Assembly: GCF_051014685.1 (NCBI RefSeq)
Contig: NW_027478767.1
Span: forward strand, 62,001 to 126,000
Source of the DNA: Ptiloglossa arizonensis
Taxonomy: Eukaryota; Arthropoda; Insecta; Hymenoptera; Colletidae
DNA: 64,000 nt
Direction: 5' to 3'
Part shown: positions 21,702 through 35,415 of the stretch, piece by piece
Layout: every line of letters starts with the position of its first letter
Numbering within the stretch: the stretch's first letter is position 1
Translations under genes and position numbers: made by a program
The notes under the pieces: model-generated
The model's input: only the letters and a program-made list of their open reading frames with translations
Database searches by the model: none
Told to the model about the DNA's origin: nothing

Positions 21702-23976
21702 CGGATTGACCAATCCGCAAAATTTCTGTTGCATCTGAAAGTGGAGACTCTCTCGATTACAGCGGTATGTGTAGTTTTCCACTAGGCCGTTCCAGTTATT
21801 CGTTTCGAGCATCAGAACTGCGACAATTTTGAGTTTCTCAAGCGTTTCTTACATCCAAACTGCCATATCTCGCGAACGGATTGACCGATCCGCAAAATTT
21901 CTGTTGCATCTGAAAATGGAAACTCGCCCGATTACAACGGTAGTTGTAGTTTTCCCCTAGGCCGTTCTAGTTATTCGTTTCGAGCATCAGAACTGCGAAA
22001 ATTTAGAGTTTCTCAAGCGCTTCTTACATCCAAACTGCCATATCTCGCGAACGGATTGACCAATCCGCAAAATTTCTGTTGCATCTGAAAGTGGAAACTC
22101 GCCCGATTACAACGCTAGTTGTAGTTTTCCCCTAGGCCGTCCTAGTTATTCGTTTCGAGGATCAGAACTGCGAGAATTTTGAGTTTCTCAAGCGTTTCTT
22201 ACATCCAAACTGCCATATCTCGCGAACGGATTGACCAATCCGCAAAATTTCTGTTGCATCTGAAAATAGAAACTCGCCCGATTACAACGGTATGCGTACT
22301 TTTCCCCTAGGCCGTTCTAGTTATTCGTGTCGAGCATCAGAACTGCGAAAAGTTTGAGTTTCTCAAGCGTTTCTTACCTCCAAACTGCCATATCTCGCGA
22401 ACGGATTGACCAATCCGCAAAATTTCTGTTGCATCTGAAAGTAGAAACTCGCCCGATTACAACGGTATGCGTACTTTTCCCGTAGGCCGTTCTAGTTACT
22501 CGTTTCGAGCATCAGAACTGCGAAAATGTTGAGTTTCTCAAGCGTTTCTTATCTCCAAACTGCCATATCTCGCGAACGGATTGATCAATCCGCAAAACTT
22601 CTGTTGCATCTGAAAGTGGAAACTCGCCCGCTTACAACGGTAGTTGTAGTTTTCCCATAGGCCGTTCTAGTTATTCGTTTCGAGCATCAGAACTGCGAAA
22701 ATTTTGAGTTTCTAAAGCGTTTCTTACATCCAAACTGCCATATCTCGCGAACGGATTGACCAATCCGCAAAATTTCTGTTGCATCTGAAAGTAGAAACTC
22801 GCCCGATTACAACGGTATGCGTTCTTCTCCCCTAGGCCGTTCTAGTCATTCGTTTCGAGCATCAGAACTGCGAAAATTTTGAGTTTCTCAAGCGTTTCTT
22901 ACCTCCAAACTGCCATATCTCGCGAGCGGATTGACCAATCCGCAAAATTTCTGTTGCATCTGAAAGTAGGGACTCTCTCGATTACAGCGGTATGTGTAGT
23001 TTTCCACTAGGCCGTTCCAGTTATTCGTTTCGAGCATCAGAACTGCGACAATTTTGAGTTTCTCAAGCGTTTCTTACATCCAAACTGCCATATCTGGCGA
23101 ACGGATTGACCGATCCGCAAAATTTCTGTTGCATCTGAAAATGGAAACTCGCCCGATTACAACGGTAGTTGTAGTTTTCCCCTAGGCCGTGCTAGTTATT
23201 CGTTTCGAGCATCAGAACTGCGAAAATTTAGAGTTTCTCAAGCGCTTCTTACATCCAAACTGCCATATCTCGCGAACGGATTGACCAATCCGCAAAATTT
23301 CTGTTGCATCTGAAAGTGGAAACTCGCCCGATTACAACGCTAGTTGTAGTTTTCCCCTAGGCCGTCCTAGTTATTCGTTTCGAGGATCAGAACTGCGAGA
23401 ATTTTGAGTTTCTCAAGCGTTTCTTACATCCAAACTGCCATATCTCGCGAACGGATTGACCAATCCGCAAAATTTCTGTTGCATCTGAAAATAGAAACTC
23501 GCCCGATTACAACGGTATGCGTACTTTTCCCCTAGGCCGTTCTAGTTATTCGTGTCGAGCATCAGAACTGCGAAAAGTTTGAGTTTCTCAAGCGTTTCTT
23601 ACCTCCAAACTGCCATATCTCGCGAACGGATTGACCAATCCGCAAAATTTCTGTTGCATCTGAAAGTAGAAACTCGCCCGATTACAACGGTATGCGTACT
23701 TTTCCCGTAGGCCGTTCTAGTTACTCGTTTCGAGCATCAGAACTGCGAAAATTTTGAGTTTCTCAAGCGTTTCTTATCTCCAAACTGCCATATCTCGCGA
23801 ACGGATTGATCAATCCGCAAAACTTCTGTTGCATCTGAAAGTGGAAACTCGCCCGCTTACAACGGTAGTTGTAGTTTTCCCCTGGGCCGTTCTAGTTATT
23901 CGTTTCGAGCACAAGAACTGCGAGAATTTTGAGTTTCTAAAGCGTTTCTTATCTCCAAACTGCCATATCTCGCGAA
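21702..23976 (+). repeat. 1225-bp heptamer tandem duplication
   Basis: Monomers 21702 to 22577 match 22927 to 23802 in order, an offset of 1225 bp. At 11.2-12.6 kb the same variants occur once, so the duplication arose after that block was copied. Junction monomer 21702 joins the ordinary CGGATTGACC left end of one variant to the GAGACTCTCTCG right end of the next. Confidence 0.85.
23802..23976 (+). repeat. Chimeric monomer fusing two neighbours
   Basis: The left part (AACTTCTG, GTGGAAACTC, GCTTACAACGG, TAGTTGTAG) equals monomer 12427. The right part (CCTGGG, CACAAGAACTG, GAGAATTTTG, TTTCTAAAG) equals monomer 12602. The switch lies in the shared TTTTCCC before CTGGG. Two monomers have become one by loss of exactly 175 bp. 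Confidence 0.88.
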
Positions 23977-24640
23977 CGGTTTGATCAATCCGCAAAATTT
24001 CTGTTGCATCTGAAAGTAGAAACTCGCCCGATTACAACGGTATGCGCACTTTTCCCCTAGGCCGTTCTAGTTATTCGTTTCGAGCACCAGAACTGCGAAA
24101 ATTTTGAGTTTCTCAAGCGTTTCTTACCTCCAAACTGCCATATTTGGCGAACGGATTGATCAATCCGCAAAATTTCTGTTGCATCTGAAAGTAGAAACTC
24201 GCCCGATTACAACGGTATGCGCACTGTTCCCCTAGGCCGTTCTAGTTATTCGTTTCGAGCATCAGAACTGCGAAAATTTTGAGTTTCTCAAGCGTTTCTT
24301 ACATCCAAACTGCCATATCTTGCGAACGGATTCACCAATCCGCAAAATTTCTGTTGCATTTGAAAGTAGAAACTCGCCCGATTACAACGGTATGCGCACT
24401 TTTCCCCTGGGCCGTTCTAGTTATTCGTTTCGAGCATCAGAACTGCGAAAATTTTGAGTTTCTCAAGCGTTTCTTAAATCCAAACTGCCATATCTTGCGA
24501 ACGGATTCACCGATCCGCAAAATTTCTGTTGCATCTGAAAGTAGAAACTCGCCCGATTACAACGGTATGCCCACTTTTCCCCTAGGCCGTTCTAGTTATT
24601 CGTTTCCATCATCAGAACTGCGCAAATTTTGAGTTTCTCA

Positions 24641-25901
24641 AGCGTTTCTTACATCCAAACTGCCATATCTCGCGAACGGATTGACCAATCCGCAAAATTT
24701 CTGTTGCATCTGAAAGTAGAAACTCGCCCGATTACAACGGTATGCGTACTTTTCCCCAAGGCCGTTCTAGTTATTCGTTTCGAGCATCAGAACTGCGAAA
24801 ATATTGAGTTTCTCAAGCGTTTCTTACCTCCAAACTGCCATATCTCGCGAACGCATTGACCAATCCGCAAAATTTCTGTTGCATTTGAAAGTAGAAACTC
24901 GCCCGATTACAACGGTATGCGCACTTTTCCCCTGGGCCGTTCTAGTTGTTCGTTTCGAGCATCAGAACTGCGAAAATTTTGAGTTTCTAAAGCGTTTCTT
25001 ACATCCAAACGGCCATATCTCGCGAACGGATTGACCAATCCGCAAAATTTCTGTTGCATCTGAAAGTAGAAACTCGCCCGATTACAACGGTATGCGTACT
25101 TTTCCCCTAGGCCGTTCTAGTTATTCGTTTCGAGCATCAGAACTGCGAAAATTTTGAGTTTCTCAAGCGTTTCTTACATCCAAACTGCCATATCTCGCGA
25201 ACGGATTGACCAATCCGCAAAATTTCTGTTGCATCTGAAAGTAGAAACTCGCCCGATTACAACGGTATGCGTACTTTTCCCCAAGGCCGTTCTAGTTATT
25301 CGTTTCGAGCATCAGAACTGCGAAAATTTTGAGTTTCTCAAGCGTTTCTTACATCCAAACTGCCATATCTCGCGAACGGATTGACCAATCCGCAAAATTT
25401 CTGTTTCATCTGAAAGTAGAAACTCGCCCGATTACAACGGTATGCGTTCTTCTCCCCTAGGCCGTTCTAGTCATTCGTTTCGAGCATCAGAACTGCGAAA
25501 ATTTTGAGTTTCTCAAGCGTTTCTTACATCCAAACTGCCATATCTCGCGAGCGGATTGACCAATCCGCAAAATTTCTGTTGCATCTGAAAGTAGAGACTC
25601 TCTCGATTACAACGGTATGCGCACTTTTCCCCTGGGCCGTTCTAGTTATTCGTTTCGAGCATCAGAACTGCGAAAATTTTGAGTTCCTAAAGCGTTTCTT
25701 ATCTCCAAACTGCCATATCTCGCGAACGGGATGATCAATCCGCAAAATTTCTGTTGCATCTGAAAGTAGAAACTCGCCCGATTACAACGGTGGGTGTAGT
25801 TTTCCCCTAGGCCGTTCTAGTTATTCGTTTCGAGAATCAGAACTGCGAAAACTTTGAGTTTCTCAAGCGTTTCTTACCTCCAAACTGCCATATCTCGCGA
25901 G
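24641..25901 (+). repeat. Satellite monomers with partial CTCTCGATTAC cassette
   Basis: CCCCAAGG and GCATTGACC monomers are followed at 25377 by a monomer with CTGTTTCATC and at 25552 by CTCTCGATTACAACGG, then GGGATGATC with TGGGTGTAG. The order matches 41652 onward at +16,275 bp, but the copy at 42 kb has one extra monomer. No gene is seen. Confidence 0.75.
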
Positions 25902-27651
25902 CGGATTGACCAATCCGCAAAATTTCTGTTGCATCTGAAAGTAGAAACTCGCCCGATTACAACGCTATGCGTACTTTTCCCCTAGGCCGTTCTAGTTACT
26001 CGTTTCGAGCATCAGAACTGCGAAAATTTTGAGTTTCTCAAGCGTTTCTTATCTCCAAACTGCCATATCTCGCGAACGGATTGATCAATCCGCAAAATTT
26101 CTGTTGCATCTGAAAGTGGAATCTCGCCCGATTACAACGGTAGTTGTAGTTTTCCCCTAGGCCGTTCTAGTTATTCGTTTCGAGCATCAGAACTGCGAAA
26201 ATTTTGAGTTTCTCAAGCGTTTCTTACATCCAAACTGCCATATCTCGCGAACGGATTGACCAATCCGCAAAATTTCTGTCGCATCTGAAAATAGAAACTC
26301 GCCCGATTACAACGGTATGCGTACTTTTCCCCTAGGCCGTTCTAGTTATTCGTTTCGAGCATCAGAACTGCGAAAATTTTGAGTTTCTCAAGCGTGTCTT
26401 ACATCCAAACGGCCATATCTCGCGAACGGATTGACCAATCCGCAAAATTTCTGTTGCATCTGAAAATAGAAACTCGCCCGATTACAACGGTATGCATACT
26501 TTTCCCCTAGGCCGTTCTAGTTATTCGTGTCGAGCATCAGAACTGCGAAAAGTTTGAGTTTCTCAAGCGTTTCTTACCTCCAAACTGCCATATCTCGCGA
26601 ACGGATTGACCAATCCGCAAAATTTCTGTTGCATCTGAAAGTAGAAACTCGCCCGATTACAACGGTATGCGTACTTTTCCCGTAGGCCGTTCTAGTTACT
26701 CGTTTCGAGCATCAGAACTGCGAAAATTTTGAGTTTCTCAAGCGTTTCTTACCTCCAAACTGCCATATCTCGCGAACGGATTGACCAATCCGCAAAATTT
26801 CTGTTGCATCTGAAGGTAGAAACTCGCCCGATTACAACAGTGTGCGTACTTTTCCCCTAGGCCCTTCTAGTTACTCGTTTCGAGCATCAGAACTGCGCAA
26901 ATTTTGAGTTTCTCAAGCGTTTCTTACCTCCAAACTGCCATATCTCGCGAACGGATTGACCAATCCGCAAAATTTCTGTTGCATCTGAAAGTAGAAACTC
27001 GCCCGATTACAACGGTATGCGTACTTTTCCCCTAGGCCGTTCTTGTTATTCGTGTCGAGCATCAGAACTGCGCAAATTTTGAGTTTCTCAAGCGTTTCTT
27101 ACCTCCAAACTGCCATATCTCGCGAACGGATTGACCAATCCGCAAAATTTCTGTTGCATCTGAAAGTAGAAACTCGCCCGATTACAACGGTATGCGTACT
27201 TTTCCCCTAGGCCGTTCTTGTTATTCGTGTCGAGCATCAGAACTGCGAAAATTTTGAGTTTCTCAAGCGTTTCTTACCTCCAAACTGCCATATCTCGCGA
27301 ACGGATTGACCAATCCGCAAAATTTCTGTTGCATCTGAAAGTAGAAACTCGCCCGATTACAACGCTATGCGTACTTTTCCCCTAGGCCGTTCTAGTTACT
27401 CGTTTCGAGCATCAGAACTGCGAAAATTTTGAGTTTCTCAAGCGTTTCTTATCTCCAAACTGCCATATCTCGCGAACGGATTGATCAATCCGCAAAATTT
27501 CTGTTGCATCTGAAAGTGGAAACTCGCCCGATTACAACGGTAGTTGTAGTTTTCCACTAGGCCGTTCTAGTTATTCGTTTCGAGCATCAGAACTGCGAAA
27601 ATTTTGAGTTTCTCAAGCGTTTCTTACATCCAAACTGCCATATCTCGCGAA
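25902..27651 (+). repeat. 1750-bp block, copy 1 (paralogue at 42352-44101)
   Basis: Ten monomers including GTGGAATCTCG, CTGTCGCATC, AAACGGCC, GAAAAGTTTGAG, CCCGTAGG, CAACAGTGTGCG and two GTGTCGAG monomers recur in order 16,450 bp to the right. Single-base differences include TATGCATAC/TATGCGTAC near 26490/42940. Confidence 0.8.
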
Positions 27652-30600
27652 CGGATTGACCGATCCGCAAAATTTCTGTTGCATCTGAAAGTAGAAACTC
27701 GCCCGATTACAACGGTATGCGCACTTTTCCCCTAGGCCGTTCTAGTTATTCGTTTCGAGCATCAGAACTGCGAAAATTTTGAGTTTCTAAAGCGTTTCTT
27801 ACATCCAAACGGCCATATCTCGCGAACGGATTGACCAATCCGCAAAATTTCTGTTGCATCTGAATGTAGAAACTCGCCCGATTACAACGGTATGCGTACT
27901 TCTCCCCTAGGCCGCCCTAGTCATTCGTTTCGAGCATCAGAACTGCGAAAATTTTGAGTTTCTCAAGCGTTTCTTATCTCCAAACTGCCATATCTCGCGA
28001 ACGGATTGACCAATCCGCAAAATTTCTGTTGCATCTGAAGGTAGAAACTCGCCCGATTACAACGGTTTGCGTACTTTTCCCCTAGGCCGTTCTAGTTACT
28101 CGTTTCGAGCATCAGAACTGCGAAAATTTTGAGTTTCTCAAGCGTTTCTTATCTCCAAACTGCCATATCTCGCGAACGGATTGACCAATCCGCAAAATTT
28201 CTGTTGCATCTGAAAGTAGAAACTCGCCCGATTACAACGCTATGCGTACTTTTCCCCTAGGCCGTTCTAGTTACTCGTTTCGAGCATCAGAACTGCGAAA
28301 ATTTTGAGTTTCTCAAGCGTTTCTTATCTCCAAACTGCCATATCTCGCGAACGGATTGATCAATCCGCAAAATTTCTGTTGCATCTGAAAGTGGAAACTC
28401 GCCCGATTACAACGGTAGTTGTAGTTTTCCACTAGGCCGTTCTAGTCATTCGTTTCGAGCATCAGAACTGCGAAAATTTTGAGTTTCTCAAGCGTGTCTT
28501 ACATCCAAACGGCCATATCTCGCGAACGGATTGACCAATCCGCAAAATTTCTGTTGCATCTGAAAATAGAAACTCGCCCGATTACAACGGTATGCGCAAT
28601 TTTCCCCTGGGCCGTTCTAGTTATTCGTTTCGAGCATCAGAACTGCGAAAATTTTGAGTTTCTAAAGCGTTTCTTATCTCCAAACTGCCATATCTCGCGA
28701 ACGCATTGACCAATCCGCAAAATTTCTGTTGCATTTGAAAGTTGAAACTCGCCCGATTACAACGGTATTCGCACTTTTCCCCTGGGCCGTTCTAGTTATT
28801 CGTTTCGAGCTTCAGAACTGCGAAAATTTTGAGTTTCTCAAGCGTTTCTTACATTCAAACTGCCATATCTCGCGAACGGATTGACCAATCCGCAAAATTT
28901 CTGTTGCATCTGAAAATAGAAACTCGCCCGATTACAACGGTATGCGTACTTTTCCCCTAGGCCGTTCTAGTTATTCGTTTAGAGCATCAGAACTGCGAAA
29001 ATTTTGAGTTTCTCAAGCGTGTCTTACATCCAATCTACCATATCTCGCGAATGGATTGACCGATCCGCAAAATTTCTGTTGCGTCTGAAAGTAGAAACTC
29101 GCCCGATTACAACGGTATGCGCACTTTTCCCCTAGGCCGTTCTAGTTATTCGTTTCGAGCATCAGAACTGCGCAAATTTTGAGTTTCTCAAGCGTTTCTT
29201 ACCTCCAAACTGCCATATCTCGCGAACGGATTGACCAATCCGCAAAATTTCTGTTGCATTTGAAAGTAGAAACTCGCCCGATTACAACGGTATGCGCACT
29301 TTTCCCCTGGGCCGTTCTAGTTATTCGTTTCGAGCATCAGAACTGCGAAAATTTTGAGTTTCTCAAGCGTGTCTTACATCCAAACTGCCATATCTCGCGA
29401 ATGGATTGACCGATCCGCAAAATTTCTGTTGCATCTGAAAGTAGAAACTCGCCCGATTACAACGGTATGCGCACTTTTCCCCTAGGCCGTTCTAGTTATT
29501 CGTTTCGAGCATCAGAACTGCGAAAATTTTGAGTTTCTCAAGCGTTTCTTACCTCCAAACTGCCATATCTGGCGAACGGATTGACCAATCCGCAAAATTT
29601 CTGTTGCATTTGAAAGTAGAAACTCACCCGATTACAACGGTATACGCACTTTTCCCCTGGGCCGTTCTAGTTATTCGTTTCGAGCATCAGAACTGCGAAA
29701 ATTTTGAGTTTCTAAAACGTTTCTTATCTCCAAACTGCCATATCTCGCGAACGGGTTGATCAATCCGCAAAATTTCTGTTTCATCTGAAAGTAGAAACTC
29801 GCCCGATTACAACGGTATGCGCACTTTTCCCCTAGGCCGTTCTAGTTATTCGTTTCGAGCATCAGAACAGCGAAAATTTTGAGTTTCTCAAGCGTTTCTT
29901 ACCTCCAAACTGCCATATCTCGCGAACGCATTGACCAATCCGCAAAATTTCTGTTGCATTTGAAAGTAGAAACTCGCCCGATTACAACGGTATTCGCACC
30001 TTTTCCCTGGGCCGTTCTAGTTATTCGTTTCGAGCTTCAGAACTGCGAAAATTTTGAGTTTCTCAAGCGTTTCTTACATTCAAACTGCCATATCTCGCGA
30101 ACGGATTGACCAATCCGCAAAATTTCTGTTGCATCTGAAAATAGAAACTCGCCCGATTACAACGGTATGCGTACTTTTCCCCTAGGCCGTTCTAGTTATT
30201 CGTTTAGAGCATCAGAACTGCGAAAATTTTGAGTTTCTCAAGCGTGTCTTACATCCAAACTGCCATATCTCGCGAATGGATTGACCGATCCGCAAAATTT
30301 CTGTTGCATCTGAAAGTAGAAACTCGCCCGATTACAACGGTATGCGCACTTTTCCCCTAGGCCGTTCTAGTTATTCGTTTCGAGCATCAGAACTGCGAAA
30401 ATTTTGAGTTTCTCAAGCGTTTCTTACCTCCAAACTGCCATATCTCGCGAACGGATTGACCAATCCGCAAAATTTCTGTTGCATTTGAAAGTAGAAACTC
30501 GCCCGATTACAACGGTATGCGCACTTTTCCCCTGGGCCGTTCTAGTTATTCGTTTCGAGCATCAGAACTGCGAAAATTTTGAGTTTCTCAAGCGTGTCTT

Positions 30601-31390
30601 ACATCCAAACTGCCATATCTGGCGAACGGATTGACCAATCCGCAAAATTTCTGTTGCATTTGAAAGTAGAAACTCGCCCGATTACAACGGTGTGCGCACT
30701 CTTCCCCTGGGCCGTTCTAGTTATTCGTTTCGAGCATCAGAACTGCGAAAATTTTGAGTTTCTAAAACGTTTCTTATCTCCAAACTGCCATATCTCGCGA
30801 ACGGGTTGATCAATCCGCAAAATTTCTGTTGCATCTGAAAGTAGAAACTCGCCCGATTACAACGGTATGCGCACTTTTCCCCTAGGCCGTTCTAGTTATT
30901 CGTTTCGAGCATCAGAACAGCGAAAATTTTGAGTTTCTCAAGCGTTTCTTACCTCCAAACTGCCATATTTGGCGAACGGATTGATCAATCCGCAAAATTT
31001 CTGTTGCATCTGAAAGTAGAAACTCGCCCGATTACAACGGTGGGTGTAGTTTTCCCCTAGGCCGTTCTAGTTATTCGTTTCGAGAATCAGAACTGCGAAA
31101 ACTTTGAGTTTCTCAAGCGTTTCTTACCTCCAAACTGCCATATCTCGCGAACGGATTGACAAATCCGCAAAATTTCTGTTGCACTTGAAAGTAGAAACTC
31201 GCCCGATTACAACGGTATGCGCACTTTTCCCCTGGGCCGTTCTAGTTATTCGTGTCGAGCATCAGAACTGCGAAAATTTTGAGTTTCTCAAGCGTTTCTT
31301 ACATCCAAACTGCCATATCTCGCGAACGGATTGACCAATCCGCAAAATTTCTGTTACATCTGAAAGTAGAAACTCGCCCGATTACAACGG
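27366..31390 (+). repeat. 4025-bp (23-monomer) tandem unit, copy 1
   Basis: From here on the sequence is repeated 4025 bp to the right almost base for base. The clearest difference I noticed is one T/C near 30004 versus 34029. Upstream of about 27366 the two diverge (CGC/CGG, GTTGCATC/GTTACATC, TTCTTG/TTCTAG), which sets the left limit. Confidence 0.9.
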
Positions 31391-34300
31391 TATGCGTACT
31401 TTTCCCCTAGGCCGTTCTAGTTACTCGTTTCGAGCATCAGAACTGCGAAAATTTTGAGTTTCTCAAGCGTTTCTTATCTCCAAACTGCCATATCTCGCGA
31501 ACGGATTGATCAATCCGCAAAATTTCTGTTGCATCTGAAAGTGGAAACTCGCCCGATTACAACGGTAGTTGTAGTTTTCCACTAGGCCGTTCTAGTTATT
31601 CGTTTCGAGCATCAGAACTGCGAAAATTTTGAGTTTCTCAAGCGTTTCTTACATCCAAACTGCCATATCTCGCGAACGGATTGACCGATCCGCAAAATTT
31701 CTGTTGCATCTGAAAGTAGAAACTCGCCCGATTACAACGGTATGCGCACTTTTCCCCTAGGCCGTTCTAGTTATTCGTTTCGAGCATCAGAACTGCGAAA
31801 ATTTTGAGTTTCTAAAGCGTTTCTTACATCCAAACGGCCATATCTCGCGAACGGATTGACCAATCCGCAAAATTTCTGTTGCATCTGAATGTAGAAACTC
31901 GCCCGATTACAACGGTATGCGTACTTCTCCCCTAGGCCGCCCTAGTCATTCGTTTCGAGCATCAGAACTGCGAAAATTTTGAGTTTCTCAAGCGTTTCTT
32001 ATCTCCAAACTGCCATATCTCGCGAACGGATTGACCAATCCGCAAAATTTCTGTTGCATCTGAAGGTAGAAACTCGCCCGATTACAACGGTTTGCGTACT
32101 TTTCCCCTAGGCCGTTCTAGTTACTCGTTTCGAGCATCAGAACTGCGAAAATTTTGAGTTTCTCAAGCGTTTCTTATCTCCAAACTGCCATATCTCGCGA
32201 ACGGATTGACCAATCCGCAAAATTTCTGTTGCATCTGAAAGTAGAAACTCGCCCGATTACAACGCTATGCGTACTTTTCCCCTAGGCCGTTCTAGTTACT
32301 CGTTTCGAGCATCAGAACTGCGAAAATTTTGAGTTTCTCAAGCGTTTCTTATCTCCAAACTGCCATATCTCGCGAACGGATTGATCAATCCGCAAAATTT
32401 CTGTTGCATCTGAAAGTGGAAACTCGCCCGATTACAACGGTAGTTGTAGTTTTCCACTAGGCCGTTCTAGTCATTCGTTTCGAGCATCAGAACTGCGAAA
32501 ATTTTGAGTTTCTCAAGCGTGTCTTACATCCAAACGGCCATATCTCGCGAACGGATTGACCAATCCGCAAAATTTCTGTTGCATCTGAAAATAGAAACTC
32601 GCCCGATTACAACGGTATGCGCAATTTTCCCCTGGGCCGTTCTAGTTATTCGTTTCGAGCATCAGAACTGCGAAAATTTTGAGTTTCTAAAGCGTTTCTT
32701 ATCTCCAAACTGCCATATCTCGCGAACGCATTGACCAATCCGCAAAATTTCTGTTGCATTTGAAAGTTGAAACTCGCCCGATTACAACGGTATTCGCACT
32801 TTTCCCCTGGGCCGTTCTAGTTATTCGTTTCGAGCTTCAGAACTGCGAAAATTTTGAGTTTCTCAAGCGTTTCTTACATTCAAACTGCCATATCTCGCGA
32901 ACGGATTGACCAATCCGCAAAATTTCTGTTGCATCTGAAAATAGAAACTCGCCCGATTACAACGGTATGCGTACTTTTCCCCTAGGCCGTTCTAGTTATT
33001 CGTTTAGAGCATCAGAACTGCGAAAATTTTGAGTTTCTCAAGCGTGTCTTACATCCAATCTACCATATCTCGCGAATGGATTGACCGATCCGCAAAATTT
33101 CTGTTGCGTCTGAAAGTAGAAACTCGCCCGATTACAACGGTATGCGCACTTTTCCCCTAGGCCGTTCTAGTTATTCGTTTCGAGCATCAGAACTGCGCAA
33201 ATTTTGAGTTTCTCAAGCGTTTCTTACCTCCAAACTGCCATATCTCGCGAACGGATTGACCAATCCGCAAAATTTCTGTTGCATTTGAAAGTAGAAACTC
33301 GCCCGATTACAACGGTATGCGCACTTTTCCCCTGGGCCGTTCTAGTTATTCGTTTCGAGCATCAGAACTGCGAAAATTTTGAGTTTCTCAAGCGTGTCTT
33401 ACATCCAAACTGCCATATCTCGCGAATGGATTGACCGATCCGCAAAATTTCTGTTGCATCTGAAAGTAGAAACTCGCCCGATTACAACGGTATGCGCACT
33501 TTTCCCCTAGGCCGTTCTAGTTATTCGTTTCGAGCATCAGAACTGCGAAAATTTTGAGTTTCTCAAGCGTTTCTTACCTCCAAACTGCCATATCTGGCGA
33601 ACGGATTGACCAATCCGCAAAATTTCTGTTGCATTTGAAAGTAGAAACTCACCCGATTACAACGGTATACGCACTTTTCCCCTGGGCCGTTCTAGTTATT
33701 CGTTTCGAGCATCAGAACTGCGAAAATTTTGAGTTTCTAAAACGTTTCTTATCTCCAAACTGCCATATCTCGCGAACGGGTTGATCAATCCGCAAAATTT
33801 CTGTTTCATCTGAAAGTAGAAACTCGCCCGATTACAACGGTATGCGCACTTTTCCCCTAGGCCGTTCTAGTTATTCGTTTCGAGCATCAGAACAGCGAAA
33901 ATTTTGAGTTTCTCAAGCGTTTCTTACCTCCAAACTGCCATATCTCGCGAACGCATTGACCAATCCGCAAAATTTCTGTTGCATTTGAAAGTAGAAACTC
34001 GCCCGATTACAACGGTATTCGCACCTTTCCCCTGGGCCGTTCTAGTTATTCGTTTCGAGCTTCAGAACTGCGAAAATTTTGAGTTTCTCAAGCGTTTCTT
34101 ACATTCAAACTGCCATATCTCGCGAACGGATTGACCAATCCGCAAAATTTCTGTTGCATCTGAAAATAGAAACTCGCCCGATTACAACGGTATGCGTACT
34201 TTTCCCCTAGGCCGTTCTAGTTATTCGTTTAGAGCATCAGAACTGCGAAAATTTTGAGTTTCTCAAGCGTGTCTTACATCCAAACTGCCATATCTCGCGA

Positions 34301-35415
34301 ATGGATTGACCGATCCGCAAAATTTCTGTTGCATCTGAAAGTAGAAACTCGCCCGATTACAACGGTATGCGCACTTTTCCCCTAGGCCGTTCTAGTTATT
34401 CGTTTCGAGCATCAGAACTGCGAAAATTTTGAGTTTCTCAAGCGTTTCTTACCTCCAAACTGCCATATCTCGCGAACGGATTGACCAATCCGCAAAATTT
34501 CTGTTGCATTTGAAAGTAGAAACTCGCCCGATTACAACGGTATGCGCACTTTTCCCCTGGGCCGTTCTAGTTATTCGTTTCGAGCATCAGAACTGCGAAA
34601 ATTTTGAGTTTCTCAAGCGTGTCTTACATCCAAACTGCCATATCTGGCGAACGGATTGACCAATCCGCAAAATTTCTGTTGCATTTGAAAGTAGAAACTC
34701 GCCCGATTACAACGGTGTGCGCACTCTTCCCCTGGGCCGTTCTAGTTATTCGTTTCGAGCATCAGAACTGCGAAAATTTTGAGTTTCTAAAACGTTTCTT
34801 ATCTCCAAACTGCCATATCTCGCGAACGGGTTGATCAATCCGCAAAATTTCTGTTGCATCTGAAAGTAGAAACTCGCCCGATTACAACGGTATGCGCACT
34901 TTTCCCCTAGGCCGTTCTAGTTATTCGTTTCGAGCATCAGAACAGCGAAAATTTTGAGTTTCTCAAGCGTTTCTTACCTCCAAACTGCCATATTTGGCGA
35001 ACGGATTGATCAATCCGCAAAATTTCTGTTGCATCTGAAAGTAGAAACTCGCCCGATTACAACGGTGGGTGTAGTTTTCCCCTAGGCCGTTCTAGTTATT
35101 CGTTTCGAGAATCAGAACTGCGAAAACTTTGAGTTTCTCAAGCGTTTCTTACCTCCAAACTGCCATATCTCGCGAACGGATTGACAAATCCGCAAAATTT
35201 CTGTTGCACTTGAAAGTAGAAACTCGCCCGATTACAACGGTATGCGCACTTTTCCCCTGGGCCGTTCTAGTTATTCGTGTCGAGCATCAGAACTGCGAAA
35301 ATTTTGAGTTTCTCAAGCGTTTCTTACATCCAAACTGCCATATCTCGCGAACGGATTGACCAATCCGCAAAATTTCTGTTACATCTGAAAGTAGAAACTC
35401 GCCCGATTACAACGG
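31391..35415 (+). repeat. 4025-bp (23-monomer) tandem unit, copy 2
   Basis: It is a near-identical tandem copy of 27366-31390. The match continues to about 35478, where this copy has AATTGTGAGATTC instead of AATTTTGAGTTTC, and then ends. The near-absence of differences across 23 monomers that differ strongly from each other makes this the youngest large duplication in the window. Confidence 0.9.

Larger units (their letters stand above)
20262..24640 (+). repeat. 4.4-kb block, copy 1 (paralogue at 36362-40740)
   Basis: About 25 monomers in the same order reappear exactly 16,100 bp (92 monomers) to the right. By eye I found fewer than about fifteen differences, for example GAAAATGTTGAG/GAAAATTTTGAG near 22527/38627, GTAGGGACTC/GTAGAGACTC near 22968/39068 and CCGTGCTAG/CCGTTCTAG near 23190/39290. 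The left edge is next to GTGTCATACATCC; the right edge is just after the TTTCCATCATC monomer. Confidence 0.85.

Noticed and set aside
21621..21812. 63-codon minus-strand frame starting with ATG, also at 12696, 37721, 53472 and 63270
   Set aside because: It exists where CCAGTT or a similar change removes the TAG of AACTAG on the minus strand; it spans little more than one monomer and has no recognisable domain.
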